From Paraburkholderia caribensis (GTDB lineage Bacteria > Pseudomonadota > Gammaproteobacteria > Burkholderiales > Burkholderiaceae), in contig NZ_CP026101.1 of the NCBI RefSeq assembly GCF_002902945.1, positions 1,178,001-1,242,000 on the forward strand: a stretch of 64,000 nt of DNA, in the 5' to 3' direction. Made by a program: the position numbers and the translations under genes. Positions within the stretch are counted from its first letter, which is position 1. Each line of letters starts with the position of its first letter. Below, piece by piece: positions 9,592 through 17,847 of this stretch. Below the pieces are notes generated by a model that saw nothing but the letters and a program-made list of their open reading frames with translations, ran no database searches and was not told the origin of the DNA.

Positions 9592-9779
9592 TGATGCTCC
9601 TCTTACCGTTAGAATGCTTTTTTCGGGATCGTATTGTCAGCGAACGATCCCTGCACTGCAACACAATGAGGCAAGATTAGCACGATCGTTCTATTATTGT
9701 GAACTGGGATTTACGCCATGCGCTGCGCAGCACGCGGGCCAGGCATTCCCATCACATCCACGTTCCAAGGAAAACGACA

Positions 9780-10556
9780 ATGGGCCGTTCGATCAATCTG
9801 GAAGGCAAGGTGGCGCTGATTACCGGCGCGTCGAGTGGACTCGGCAAGCGGTTTGCCATGGTGCTGTCGCAAGCAGGCGCGAAGGTCGTGCTGGCGAGCC
9901 GACGTATCGAACGCCTGAAGGAATTGCGTGCCGAGATCGAGGCGTCGGGCGGCGCGGCGCACGTCGTTTCGCTCGACGTGACGGATTATCAGAGCATCAA
10001 GTCGGCCGTCGCGCATGCCGAGACCGAGGCGGGGACGATCGATATTCTCGTCAACAACTCGGGCGTCTCGACCACGCAAAAGCTGACGGAAGTGACGCCC
10101 GCCGATTTCGAATACGTGTTCGACACGAACACGCGCGGCGCCTTTTTCGTCGCGCAGGAAGTGGCCAAGCGGATGATCATGCGCTGCGGCGCCACTAACA
10201 AGCCGTCGTACCGGATCATCAATATTGCATCCGTGGCGGGCTTGCGCGTGCTGCCGCAGATCGGCCTTTACTCGATGAGCAAGGCGGCCGTCGTGCACAT
10301 GACGAAGGCGATGGCGCAGGAGTGGGGCCGGCATGGCATCAATGTGAACGCGATCTGCCCTGGGTATATCGATACCGAGATCAATCACCATCACTGGTCC
10401 ACCGATCAGGGGCAAAAGCTGATTTCGATGCTGCCGCGGCACCGCGTCGGTAAACCGGAAGATCTCGATGGGTTGTTGCTGCTGCTCGCCGCTGACGAAT
10501 CGCAGTTCATCAACGGCTCGGTGATCGCCGCCGACGACGGCTTCGCCCTGTCGTGA
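9780..10556 (+). CDS. short-chain dehydrogenase/reductase
   Basis: The 258-residue protein is a classical SDR. The cofactor motif TGASSGLGKR lies at residues about 15-24, the NNSG motif near residue 90, and the catalytic Ser151, Tyr164 and Lys168 (YSMSK) are all present. It should reduce a carbonyl or oxidise an alcohol with NAD(P)H in the cytosol; the substrate is not readable. The ATG at 9780 follows AAGGAAAAC; the upstream in-frame extension of 27 residues starts with GTG and has no homology-like content. The neighbours (ETF-QO, thioesterase, CoA-transferase) suggest acyl or ketoacyl metabolism, which is only contextual. Confidence 0.93.
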   Translation: MGRSINLEGKVALITGASSGLGKRFAMVLSQAGAKVVLASRRIERLKELRAEIEASGGAAHVVSLDVTDYQSIKSAVAHAETEAGTIDILVNNSGVSTTQKLTEVTPADFEYVFDTNTRGAFFVAQEVAKRMIMRCGATNKPSYRIINIASVAGLRVLPQIGLYSMSKAAVVHMTKAMAQEWGRHGINVNAICPGYIDTEINHHHWSTDQGQKLISMLPRHRVGKPEDLDGLLLLLAADESQFINGSVIAADDGFALS

Positions 10557-10695
10557 CGGGCGCGGCTGCGCTGACAACCACGCGTTTCGCGACGCTCGGA
10601 GCAGAAAAACGCGAAACGCGCGATCATTGACACCCTTGTGCAACGTCCGCATCGCGCGGCGCAGTCTGGCCGCCATGCTTTGCGGTGCGGCCGCA

Positions 10696-10760
10696 GCCGG
10701 GTGCGGGCCAGCCGAATGCGGCCGCAGCCGAATGCGGCCCAGCCGAGTGCGGCCCAGCCG
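10696..10760. repeat. short tandem repeat, four units of 15-16 bp
   Basis: Units of the form GCCGAATGCGGCCCA follow each other at 10696-10710, 10711-10726, 10727-10741 and 10742-10756, with a further GCCG. They differ at one to three bases. The array ends 36 bases before the thioesterase start and lies in its likely 5' leader. Confidence 0.85.
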
Positions 10761-10796
10761 TTCCGTTCCCCCGATTTGAACCGAAGAAGAAGTGCA

Positions 10797-11225
10797 ATGA
10801 GCGATTACCACCCAGTTTTTGAGTTGTCGATGCCGATCCGTTGGGGCGACATGGACGCGTTCGGCCATGTGAACAACACGGTCTATTTCCGCTACATGGA
10901 GCAGGTGCGGATTTCCTGGTTCGAGCAGCTCGGCATTGCCGGCGGCAATGGCGAAGGGCAGGGGCCCGTGATCGTCAATGCATCGATGGAATTTCTGAAG
11001 CAGCTGCACTATCCGGGCGACGTGATCGGCCGCATGACAGTCGGCGTGCCGGGGCGCAGCAGCTTCGATACGGGCTTCGAACTGTATCGCGCTGACGATC
11101 CTGACACGCTGTACGCGCGCGGCAATGCGAAGTGCGTGTGGATCGACTACGCGGCGGGCAAGTCGGTGCCGATTCCCGACCTGCTGCGCTCGACCATCGA
11201 AAACGCTCAGCTCGTGAAGGCCTGA
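10797..11225 (+). CDS. acyl-CoA thioesterase, hotdog fold (4HBT type)
   Basis: The 142-residue protein begins with the 4-hydroxybenzoyl-CoA thioesterase signature RWGDMDAFGHVNNTVYFRY (residues about 15-33), in which the Asp is the catalytic residue. It should hydrolyse a cytosolic acyl- or aroyl-CoA ester. Size matches the YbgC/4HBT family. ATG at 10797 follows GAAGAAG and is preferred to the longer frame, whose extra 53 residues are translated from the tandem repeat. The gene is convergent with the PAS-LuxR regulator gene. The substrate is unknown; no aromatic-CoA gene is adjacent. Confidence 0.92.
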   Translation: MSDYHPVFELSMPIRWGDMDAFGHVNNTVYFRYMEQVRISWFEQLGIAGGNGEGQGPVIVNASMEFLKQLHYPGDVIGRMTVGVPGRSSFDTGFELYRADDPDTLYARGNAKCVWIDYAAGKSVPIPDLLRSTIENAQLVKA

Positions 11226-11238
11226 GCGTCATCCTCGC

Positions 11239-11261
11239 GCGCCGGCTGTCACGGCCGGCGC
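11239..11261. terminator. stem-loop between convergent genes
   Basis: A perfect 8-bp GC stem (11239-11246 with 11254-11261) and a seven-base loop lie between the convergent thioesterase and regulator genes. There is no T-run on either side, so an intrinsic terminator is only possible, not shown. Confidence 0.4.
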
Positions 11262-11291
11262 CGCTCCCCGCTCCCGCTACGCAAGCGGAAG

Positions 11292-11837
11292 TCAGTTCCC
11301 GAGCAGGCGCTGCAACAGCTCGGTCGCGTTGCCCGTGTCATATTTGCGCATCAGCCTCGCGCGGTAGACGTCGACGGTACGCGAACTGATGTCGAGAATC
11401 CGGCCAATCTGCTTGCTCGTTTTCCCCGTCACCAGTTGCGCGGCGATTTCACGCTCGCGCGGCGTCAGTTCCACGGCGACGCGCCGCGTCGCGCTCAGAT
11501 CCTCGAAAGTCCAGACGCCCGCTGCGTGCGGTGTCGCGCGGTCGAGCGAGCGGCCCGTCACGTGGCACCAGAATAGCTCGCCGTTGGCGCGCTTCATGAT
11601 GCGGTCGTCGGCGTAGCTGCCTTGCGCCGTCATGATGGGCGGAATGCGCTCGCCGATGCGCTCGAACTCGTCGGGCGACGGATACAGCACCGCGAACGAT
11701 TGCCCCAGCAACGATTCGCGCGAGCGGCCGAAGATCGAGGCGAGCTGGTCGTTGCAGTCTTCGATGATCCGTTCGCGCGACAGCACGAGACCAATCGGCG
11801 CGAGATGAAAAGCGGTTTGGTAATCCAGAGCGGGCAT
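11292..11837 (-). CDS. PAS domain / LuxR-type HTH transcriptional regulator
   Basis: The predicted protein has 181 residues. Residues about 5-105 form a PAS sensor (FHLAPIGLVLSRERIIEDCN, then CHVTGRSLD), and residues about 120-180 are a LuxR/FixJ-type helix-turn-helix (LTPREREIAAQLVTGKTSKQ). There is no receiver domain, so it probably senses a small ligand or redox state directly. It is divergent from the CoA-transferase pair and is a natural candidate for its regulator. The start is uncertain: ATG at 11837 begins just before the PAS domain but lacks a clear ribosome site. A start at 11981 would add 48 residues with no domain character. Confidence 0.85.
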   Translation of the reverse strand: MPALDYQTAFHLAPIGLVLSRERIIEDCNDQLASIFGRSRESLLGQSFAVLYPSPDEFERIGERIPPIMTAQGSYADDRIMKRANGELFWCHVTGRSLDRATPHAAGVWTFEDLSATRRVAVELTPREREIAAQLVTGKTSKQIGRILDISSRTVDVYRARLMRKYDTGNATELLQRLLGN

Positions 11838-12150
11838 GAAATCAGCGAAGGATGCGGGACGAGTACTTATGTATTTTTGCGTATTGTGCCGCAAGGCCGC
11901 CGCATCGTACCCTTTCGGCACATCACAAGATGCGCGGCTGGCGTGCCCGAGCAGTTCTCCATCAAGTTTTGCACGAGTCACGCCACCGTTCGCCGCAGGT
12001 GACTAGAATGGCGTTTCGGGCCATGCCCGCAGCGCCCCGGCAATCTGTCAGGCCGTGCGAAAGCGCGCCGGGACGAGCTGCCAGTCGACATAAGAACGGC
12101 GTCGCATCGATCCGGATTTTCGGGTATCCAATCAAGGAAGGGACACACTG

Positions 12151-12855
12151 ATGAACAAAGTCTACGCAAGCGCGGCGTCCGCGCTCGAAGGCATCGTCAA
12201 GGACGGCCAGACATTCGCTGTCGGCGGCTTTGGCCTGTGCGGCATTCCCGAAGCGCTGATCGCCGCCCTGCGCGATTCGGGCGTCAAGGGCATCACCTGC
12301 ATCAGCAACAACGCGGGTGTGGACGGCTTCGGCCTCGGTTTGCTGCTGGAAACGCGCCAGATCAAGAAAATGATTTCGTCGTATGTGGGCGAGAACAAGG
12401 AATTCGAGCGCCAGTATCTGGCGGGCGAACTCGAGCTGGAATTCACACCGCAAGGCACGCTCGCCGAAAAGCTGCGCGCAGGCGGCTCGGGCATTCCGGC
12501 GTTCTTCACGAACACGGGCTACGGCACGATCATCGCGGACGGCAAGGAAACGCGCCAGTTCGGCGAAAACCACTACGTGCTCGAACATTCGCTGACGGCC
12601 GACGTCGCGCTCGTCAAGGCATGGAAGGCCGACAAGTCGGGCAACCTGATCTATCGCCGCACCGCGCGCAACTTCAACCCGATGTGCGCCATGGCGGGGA
12701 AGATCACGGTCGCGGAAGTCGAAGAGATCGTCGAGACGGGCGAACTCGATCCGGACGCAATCCACACGCCGGGTATCTTCGTGCAGCGCCTCGTGCTGAA
12801 CGCGAACCCGGAAAAACGCATTGAACAACGCATCGTCCGCGCGAAAGGAGAGTAA
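12151..12855 (+). CDS. scoA: 3-oxoacid (succinyl-CoA:acetoacetate) CoA-transferase subunit A
   Basis: The 234-residue protein is a family I CoA-transferase alpha subunit, with GGFGLCGIPEALI near residue 25 and SNNAGVDGFGLG near 55-65. With the next gene it moves CoA from succinyl-CoA to acetoacetate (or a similar 3-oxoacid), linking ketone bodies and polyhydroxybutyrate breakdown to the TCA cycle. A GGAAGGG ribosome site precedes the ATG. The stop is two bases from the start of subunit B, so the pair is cotranscribed. Exact acid specificity cannot be seen. Confidence 0.95.
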   Translation: MNKVYASAASALEGIVKDGQTFAVGGFGLCGIPEALIAALRDSGVKGITCISNNAGVDGFGLGLLLETRQIKKMISSYVGENKEFERQYLAGELELEFTPQGTLAEKLRAGGSGIPAFFTNTGYGTIIADGKETRQFGENHYVLEHSLTADVALVKAWKADKSGNLIYRRTARNFNPMCAMAGKITVAEVEEIVETGELDPDAIHTPGIFVQRLVLNANPEKRIEQRIVRAKGE

Positions 12856-12857
12856 TC

Positions 12858-13499
12858 ATGGCTTGGAATCGTGACCAGATGGCCGCGCGCGCGGCGAAGG
12901 AACTGCAGGACGGCTTCTACGTGAACCTCGGCATCGGCTTGCCGACGCTCGTCGCCAACCACGTGCCCGCCGGCATGGAAGTGTGGCTGCAGTCGGAAAA
13001 CGGCCTGCTCGGCATCGGTCCGTCGCCGTACGAAGACGAAGTGGACGCCGACCTCATCAACGCCGGCAAGCAGACGGTGACGACGCTGCCGGGCTCGTCG
13101 ATTTTCTCGTCGGCCGATTCGTTCGCGATGATTCGCGGCGGACACATCAACCTGGCCATTCTGGGTGCCATGCAGATCAGCAAGAAGGGCGATCTGGCGA
13201 ACTGGATGATCCCGGGCAAGATGATCAAGGGCATGGGCGGCGCGATGGACCTCGTGGCGGGCGTGAAGAAGGTCGTCGTGCTGATGGAGCACGTCGCGAA
13301 GGGCGACCAGCACAAGATTCTCGAGGAATGCACGCTGCCGTTGACCGGCGTGGGCGTGGTCGACCGCATCATCACCGACCTCGGCGTGATCGACGTGGTC
13401 GACGGCGGCTTGAAGCTGGTCGAACTGGCCGACGGCGTCACCGTCGACGAGATCAAGGCGAAGACGGGCGCGCCGCTCGACACGAGCGCAGTGGGCTGA
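12858..13499 (+). CDS. scoB: 3-oxoacid CoA-transferase subunit B
   Basis: The 213-residue beta subunit carries the active-site glutamate in the family motif SENGLLGIGP (residues about 51-60), which forms the glutamyl-CoA thioester intermediate. GIGLPTLVANHVP and GGHINLAILGAMQ are further family blocks. AAAGGAG precedes the start, overlapping the end of subunit A. A strong terminator at 13551 ends the two-gene operon. The PAS-LuxR gene upstream, on the other strand, may control it. Confidence 0.96.
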   Translation: MAWNRDQMAARAAKELQDGFYVNLGIGLPTLVANHVPAGMEVWLQSENGLLGIGPSPYEDEVDADLINAGKQTVTTLPGSSIFSSADSFAMIRGGHINLAILGAMQISKKGDLANWMIPGKMIKGMGGAMDLVAGVKKVVVLMEHVAKGDQHKILEECTLPLTGVGVVDRIITDLGVIDVVDGGLKLVELADGVTVDEIKAKTGAPLDTSAVG

Positions 13500-13550
13500 T
13501 TTTGTTCGTCCGGCTCCGCGCCGGATCGGGTTGACGTAAAGATTGATGGG

Positions 13551-13584
13551 AAGCGGGTGCGATGCAGGTCGCACCCGCTTTTTC
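13551..13584 (+). terminator. intrinsic terminator of the CoA-transferase operon
   Basis: A perfect 12-bp stem (13551-13562 with 13569-13580) with a six-base loop runs into TTTTT. It lies 51 bases after the subunit B stop. Confidence 0.92.
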
Positions 13585-13708
13585 ATTTTGGCGTTTGTGC
13601 TTTTGTCCTATGCCGTTTCACCGATGAGAGACGAGGGCGAAGCGGTTTAGAATCGATCGTGTTCCGTGCGCCTTTTGCGCGCTGCCTGTTTCGATCGAGG
13701 GAATTCTG

Positions 13709-14629
13709 ATGACCGCCACGCCCTTCGCCGTTTCGCCCGCAATCAGTCCCGCCGTGCCCCGTCAACGTTACGTGCAATGCGCAAGCCCCGTTGGCCTGCA
13801 TCGCACCGCATACACAGAATGGGGTGCGCCCGACAACCCGCGCGTGCTGGTCTGCGTGCATGGTCTCACGCGCTCGGGTCGTGACTTCGACCGGGTCGCG
13901 GCGGCGTTGTCGTCGGTGTATCGCGTGGTGTGTCCTGACGTGGTCGGGCGCGGCTTGTCGTCGTGGCTCGCCAATCCCGCTTACTACACCATTCCGCAGT
14001 ATGTCGGCGACATGGTCACGCTCGTTGCGCGGCTTGGCGTGGAGTCGGTGGACTGGTTCGGCACGTCGATGGGCGGGCTGATCGGCATGGCCTTCGCCGG
14101 GCTGAAGGATTCGCCCATCCGCAAGATGATCGTCAACGACGTCGGCCCGCATGTCGAGCCGGTCGCGCTCGAGCGTATCGGCAGCTATCTGGGGCAGCCG
14201 GTGTCGTTCGCCACGCAGCAGGAAGTGATCGATCATGCGGCGTTGCTCGCGCAATCGTTCGGGCCGTTGACGCCCGAAGAGTGGCGCGAGATCAATTCGC
14301 CGCTCGTGCATGAGCGTGACGGCGCATGGCGTTTTCGCTACGACCCGCGCATCGCGGAGCCGTTCACCAAGACCACGCCCGAACTGGCGGCGCTCGGCGA
14401 GGCGGCGCTGTGGCAGTCGTTTGCGGCGATCGAGGGACCCGTGCTCGTGGTACGCGGCGAGCAGTCGGATCTGCTGTCGCGCGAAACCGTCGCGCAGATG
14501 ATCGAGAAGGGGCGCAATGTGTCGAGCGTCGAAATTCCCGGTGTGGGCCACGCGCCAGCCTTTCTCTCCGCTGATCAGATCGATATCGTGAAACGGTTCT
14601 TTATCGGGGACGGCGCTGACGCGTCATAA
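13709..14629 (+). CDS. alpha/beta hydrolase
   Basis: The 306-residue protein shows an alpha/beta hydrolase core: VCVHGLTRSG (residues about 48-57) for the oxyanion hole, the nucleophile elbow GTSMGG with Ser120, and a C-terminal GVGHAPAF with the catalytic His. The cap region is short. No signal peptide is seen, so it is cytosolic. Thioesterase, lactonase and ester hydrolase activities are all possible. The ribosome site is GAGGG, 13 bases upstream of the ATG. The gene stands alone between the CoA-transferase terminator and the RidA gene. Confidence 0.88.
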   Translation: MTATPFAVSPAISPAVPRQRYVQCASPVGLHRTAYTEWGAPDNPRVLVCVHGLTRSGRDFDRVAAALSSVYRVVCPDVVGRGLSSWLANPAYYTIPQYVGDMVTLVARLGVESVDWFGTSMGGLIGMAFAGLKDSPIRKMIVNDVGPHVEPVALERIGSYLGQPVSFATQQEVIDHAALLAQSFGPLTPEEWREINSPLVHERDGAWRFRYDPRIAEPFTKTTPELAALGEAALWQSFAAIEGPVLVVRGEQSDLLSRETVAQMIEKGRNVSSVEIPGVGHAPAFLSADQIDIVKRFFIGDGADAS

Positions 14630-14732
14630 TATGAGATTGGCGCGGCGTCGTTGACCGATCACAAAGAATCGGGGAACGCAAAACGCATCGCCGCGCAGCA
14701 TCGTTTTTTATTCTCAACGGACAGGACATTTC

Positions 14733-15086
14733 ATGGCAGTCATTCGTCATCACGTCGGCAAGCGTCTTTCGGAAACCGCCGTGCACAACGGCACGGTCTA
14801 TCTTGCCGGCCAGATCGCCGAGGACACCGATCAGGACATCGTCGGTCAGACGCGCGAAGTGCTCGGCCACATCGACCGCCTGCTCGGCGAGGTCAACAGC
14901 GACAAGTCGCTGCTGCTGTCGGTGCAGATTTATATCTCGGACATGGTGCATTTCGCCGGCATGAACGCGGCGTGGGACGAGTGGGTCGCGCAAGGCAACA
15001 CACCGCCGCGCGCCACCGTCGAGGCGAAGCTCGCCAACCCGAAGTGCCTCGTCGAAGTGGTCGTCGTCGCCGCGCAGCGCAGCTAA
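14733..15086 (+). CDS. RidA/YjgF-family enamine-imine deaminase
   Basis: The 117-residue protein is of RidA family size and has the conserved PPRATVEA block, whose Arg binds the carboxylate of the substrate, and a C-terminal VEVVVVAA strand. RidA proteins hydrolyse reactive 2-aminoacrylate-type enamines formed by PLP enzymes. AGGA lies upstream of the ATG. It is of the subgroup with a VHNGTVYLAGQIAED start rather than the longer archetype, so it could be a RidA paralogue with a different imine preference. It precedes relA by 61 bases and may be cotranscribed. Confidence 0.9.
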   Translation: MAVIRHHVGKRLSETAVHNGTVYLAGQIAEDTDQDIVGQTREVLGHIDRLLGEVNSDKSLLLSVQIYISDMVHFAGMNAAWDEWVAQGNTPPRATVEAKLANPKCLVEVVVVAAQRS

Positions 15087-15147
15087 GCCAGCCATCACGT
15101 TTCAAGCATTCGCCTGAGTGCCCGCGTATGCCGCGGGCCGCCGCACG

Positions 15148-17388
15148 ATGAACACCGACACCGTCACGACCGCTCCGAACCCAACGCCGTCTTTCGACGA
15201 CGCGCTCGCGTTCGTGCGCGAGCACGCGGGCGATGCGCGCCTGTCGTCGGGCGAGCCGCTCGCCGATCATGCCGCCGGCACGGCGGCCATCATGCGCACG
15301 CTCAACGTCGATCCGCCTGCAGTGCTGGCGGCGGCGCTGTTCTCGCTGACGCCGCATCTGACGAACCCCGAGCAGACCATCGCCGACAATTTCGGCGAGG
15401 AAGTCGCGCAACTGGTCGGCGACGTGCGCAAGCTGCTGCGGCTCGGCACCGTGAGCATGCGAGCGGCGCAGAACGCGATGCCCGAAGCGGGCCGCGATGC
15501 GCAGGCCGCGCGCCGCGCGCAGGTCGAAGCGTTGCGCAAGATGCTGCTCGCGTTCGCGCAGGACATCCGCGTCGTGCTGATCCGGCTCGCTTCACGGCTG
15601 CAATCGCTACGCTACTACGCTGCGGCGAAGATCACGCCTACGCCGGACGTGGCGCGCGAGACGCTCGACATCTACGCGCCGCTCGCGAACCGGCTCGGCA
15701 TCTGGCAGTTGAAGTGGGAACTCGAAGACCTCGCATTTCGCTTCGAGGAGCCACAAACCTACAAGCGCATCGCGAAGCTGCTCGACGAGAAGCGCGTCGA
15801 GCGCGAAACGTATGTGGCCGAGGCGATCGAGCGGTTGCAACAAGAGCTGGCTGCGGCGCATATCAACGCCGAGGTGAGCGGCCGGCCAAAGCATATCTAC
15901 AGCATCTGGCGCAAGATGCGAGGCAAGGAACTGGACTTTTCCGAGCTGTACGATGTGCGTGCGTTTCGCGTCATCGTGCCGGACATCAAGGATTGCTATA
16001 CGGTGCTCGGCATCGTGCACAACCTGTGGCAGCCGGTGCCCAGGGAGTTCGACGACTACATCTCGCGGCCCAAGCCGAACGGCTACAAGTCGCTGCACAC
16101 GGTCGTGATCGGCGATGACGGCCGCGCGTTCGAAGTGCAGATCCGTACCCAGGAAATGCATCAGTTCGCCGAGTATGGCGTGGCTGCCCACTGGCGCTAC
16201 AAGGAAGCGGGCACGCGCGGCTACGGCGGCCAGTTCAGTGCTAGCGAGAAATACGACGAGAAGATCGCATGGCTGCGTCAGCTGCTTGCGTGGAAGGACG
16301 ATGTGTCCGAAGGCAAGCCCGGTGAAAAGGGCGCGGCCCGGCCGTGGGAGCAGCTTCGCCAGGCGACGCTCGACGACGACCATATCTACACGCTCACACC
16401 GCAGGCGCGTGTGATTCCGCTGCCCCAAGGCGCGACGCCGCTCGATTTCGCGTATCACCTGCATAGCGAACTCGGACATCGTTGCCGCGGCGCGCGCGTC
16501 GACGGCGCGATGGTGCCGTTGAACACGCCGTTGCAGAACGGGCAGACCGTCGAGATCATCGCGGTGAAAGAAGGCGGTCCGTCGCGCGACTGGCTCAATC
16601 CGCAGCTTGGCTATCTGCAAAGCCACCGCGCGCGCCAGAAAGTGCGGGCGTGGTTCAACGCGGTCGAAGTGCAGGAGAACATCGCGACGGGGCGCGCGAT
16701 GGTCGAAAAGACCTTGCAGCGCGAAGGCAAGACGTCCGTCAATCTCGATCAGCTTGCCGCGAAGCTGGGTTTCAAGTCCACCGACGATCTCTTCTCGGTC
16801 GTCGGCAAGGAAGAGTTCAGCTTGCGGCTCGTCGAGCAGGCGCTGAACGACGCGCCGACCGCCGAGCCCGTCGTCGAAGCGCCTGAGCAGTTCGAGAAGC
16901 GCAGCAGTGGCGCGAGCGTTGCGCATGGCGCGTCGACGGGGGTGCTGGTCGTCGGCGTCGATGCGTTGCTCACGCAGCTCGCGCGCTGCTGCCGCCCGGC
17001 GCCGCCAGATGACATCGCGGGTTTTGTCACGCGCGGCAAGGGCATGTCGATCCATCGCAGCGACTGCCCGACGTTCCTGCGGATGGCCGAGCGTGCGCCG
17101 GAGCGTGTGCTGCAAACGGCATGGTCCGCGGACGTGATGAGCGGGCGCGGCAAGTCGGTCTATCCCGTCGATCTTTCGATCGAAGCCAGCGACCGGCAAG
17201 GTCTGCTGCGCGATATCTCCGAAGTCTTCGCGCGCGAGAAGATGAACGTGGTCGGTGTAAAGACGCAGTCGCGGCGCAACGCGGCGTTCATGCAGTTCAC
17301 GGTGGAAGTGTCGAGTGCGGCGCAGATCCAGCGCGCGTGCGCAATGTTGGGGGAAGTAGCGGGCGTCGTTAGCGCGACGCGCAAGTGA
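15148..17388 (+). CDS. relA: monofunctional (p)ppGpp synthetase, RelA type
   Basis: The 746-residue protein has the long RelA/SpoT layout: an HD-like region (about 30-190), the synthetase domain (about 240-370), a TGS domain (about 410-475) and a C-terminal ACT domain (about 665-746). In the HD-like region the metal-binding HD and ED pairs of hydrolases are lost (AALFSLTPHL). The synthetase holds EFDDY, the acidic EXDD signature of RelA-type enzymes, and EVQIRT. It should make (p)ppGpp on stalled ribosomes during amino acid starvation. The hydrolase must be elsewhere (a SpoT). ATG at 15148 is used; a GTG 30 bases upstream is an alternative. Confidence 0.95.
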   Translation: MNTDTVTTAPNPTPSFDDALAFVREHAGDARLSSGEPLADHAAGTAAIMRTLNVDPPAVLAAALFSLTPHLTNPEQTIADNFGEEVAQLVGDVRKLLRLGTVSMRAAQNAMPEAGRDAQAARRAQVEALRKMLLAFAQDIRVVLIRLASRLQSLRYYAAAKITPTPDVARETLDIYAPLANRLGIWQLKWELEDLAFRFEEPQTYKRIAKLLDEKRVERETYVAEAIERLQQELAAAHINAEVSGRPKHIYSIWRKMRGKELDFSELYDVRAFRVIVPDIKDCYTVLGIVHNLWQPVPREFDDYISRPKPNGYKSLHTVVIGDDGRAFEVQIRTQEMHQFAEYGVAAHWRYKEAGTRGYGGQFSASEKYDEKIAWLRQLLAWKDDVSEGKPGEKGAARPWEQLRQATLDDDHIYTLTPQARVIPLPQGATPLDFAYHLHSELGHRCRGARVDGAMVPLNTPLQNGQTVEIIAVKEGGPSRDWLNPQLGYLQSHRARQKVRAWFNAVEVQENIATGRAMVEKTLQREGKTSVNLDQLAAKLGFKSTDDLFSVVGKEEFSLRLVEQALNDAPTAEPVVEAPEQFEKRSSGASVAHGASTGVLVVGVDALLTQLARCCRPAPPDDIAGFVTRGKGMSIHRSDCPTFLRMAERAPERVLQTAWSADVMSGRGKSVYPVDLSIEASDRQGLLRDISEVFAREKMNVVGVKTQSRRNAAFMQFTVEVSSAAQIQRACAMLGEVAGVVSATRK

Positions 17389-17446
17389 TGGCGTTGGCCA
17401 TTCGCGAAAGCGGCATCGGGATTTTGATGTCGCCGCATAAAAACGC

Positions 17447-17475
17447 TTGCCAACTTTCTCTGCGCTCCATATAAT
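17447..17475 (+). promoter_or_regulatory. sigma-70 promoter of tRNA-Val
   Basis: TTGCCA (17447-17452) and a perfect TATAAT (17470-17475) are separated by 17 bases. Transcription should start near 17482, five bases before the mature tRNA. Confidence 0.9.
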
Positions 17476-17486
17476 CTCGTTTCTCT

Positions 17487-17563
17487 AGGCTCGTAGCTCA
17501 GCTGGTTAGAGCACCACCTTGACATGGTGGGGGTCGTTGGTTCGAGTCCAATCGAGCCTACCA
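17487..17563 (+). tRNA. tRNA-Val (anticodon GAC)
   Basis: A 77-nt cloverleaf with the acceptor arm AGGCTCG (17487-17493) paired with CGAGCCT (17553-17559), discriminator A and an encoded CCA. The anticodon stem CCACC/GGTGG encloses TTGACAT, giving GAC at 17521-17523. The T loop TTCGAGT is standard. It is a single-gene transcript with its own promoter and a terminator about 190 bases downstream. Confidence 0.97.
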
Positions 17564-17748
17564 ACGAATCTGAAACTTCGGCTTGCCGATGTTTCGCAAA
17601 CGCAAGTAGCAATAAGCGCTTCGGCGTAAATGGCGAACCAAGCGAACATGGTTATGACACCGCGAACGTTGACCGGAACTGTTTCGGAGCGACGCTAGTC
17701 GAGGACCACTTTCGCCCTTGTTGTTTGCAGCAGTTTTGCGGAAATGTG

Positions 17749-17784
17749 AATGCGGCCCCTCGAAAGCGGGGCCGCATTTTTTTT
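17749..17784 (+). terminator. intrinsic terminator between tRNA-Val and thrS
   Basis: An 11-bp perfect stem (17749-17759 with 17768-17778) and an eight-base loop are followed by a run of eight T. It separates the tRNA transcript from thrS, 64 bases before the thrS start. It could also act within a thrS leader if transcription starts upstream. Confidence 0.9.
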
Positions 17785-17847
17785 GTCGTGCTTTTTTGTC
17801 TTTAAGTCTTGTTGCCTGTGCCGCCGGCCGGCATTACGGAGAACGCA

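Noticed and set aside
8008..9594. 528-codon plus-strand frame opposite the ETF-QO gene
   Set aside because: The minus-strand protein has full ETF-QO motifs; the plus frame is a shadow.
9711..11009. 432-codon minus-strand frame across the SDR gene and the tandem repeat
   Set aside because: Covers two recognised genes and is without domain character.
15607..17199. 530-codon minus-strand frame opposite relA
   Set aside because: Shadow of relA with no ribosome site or domain.
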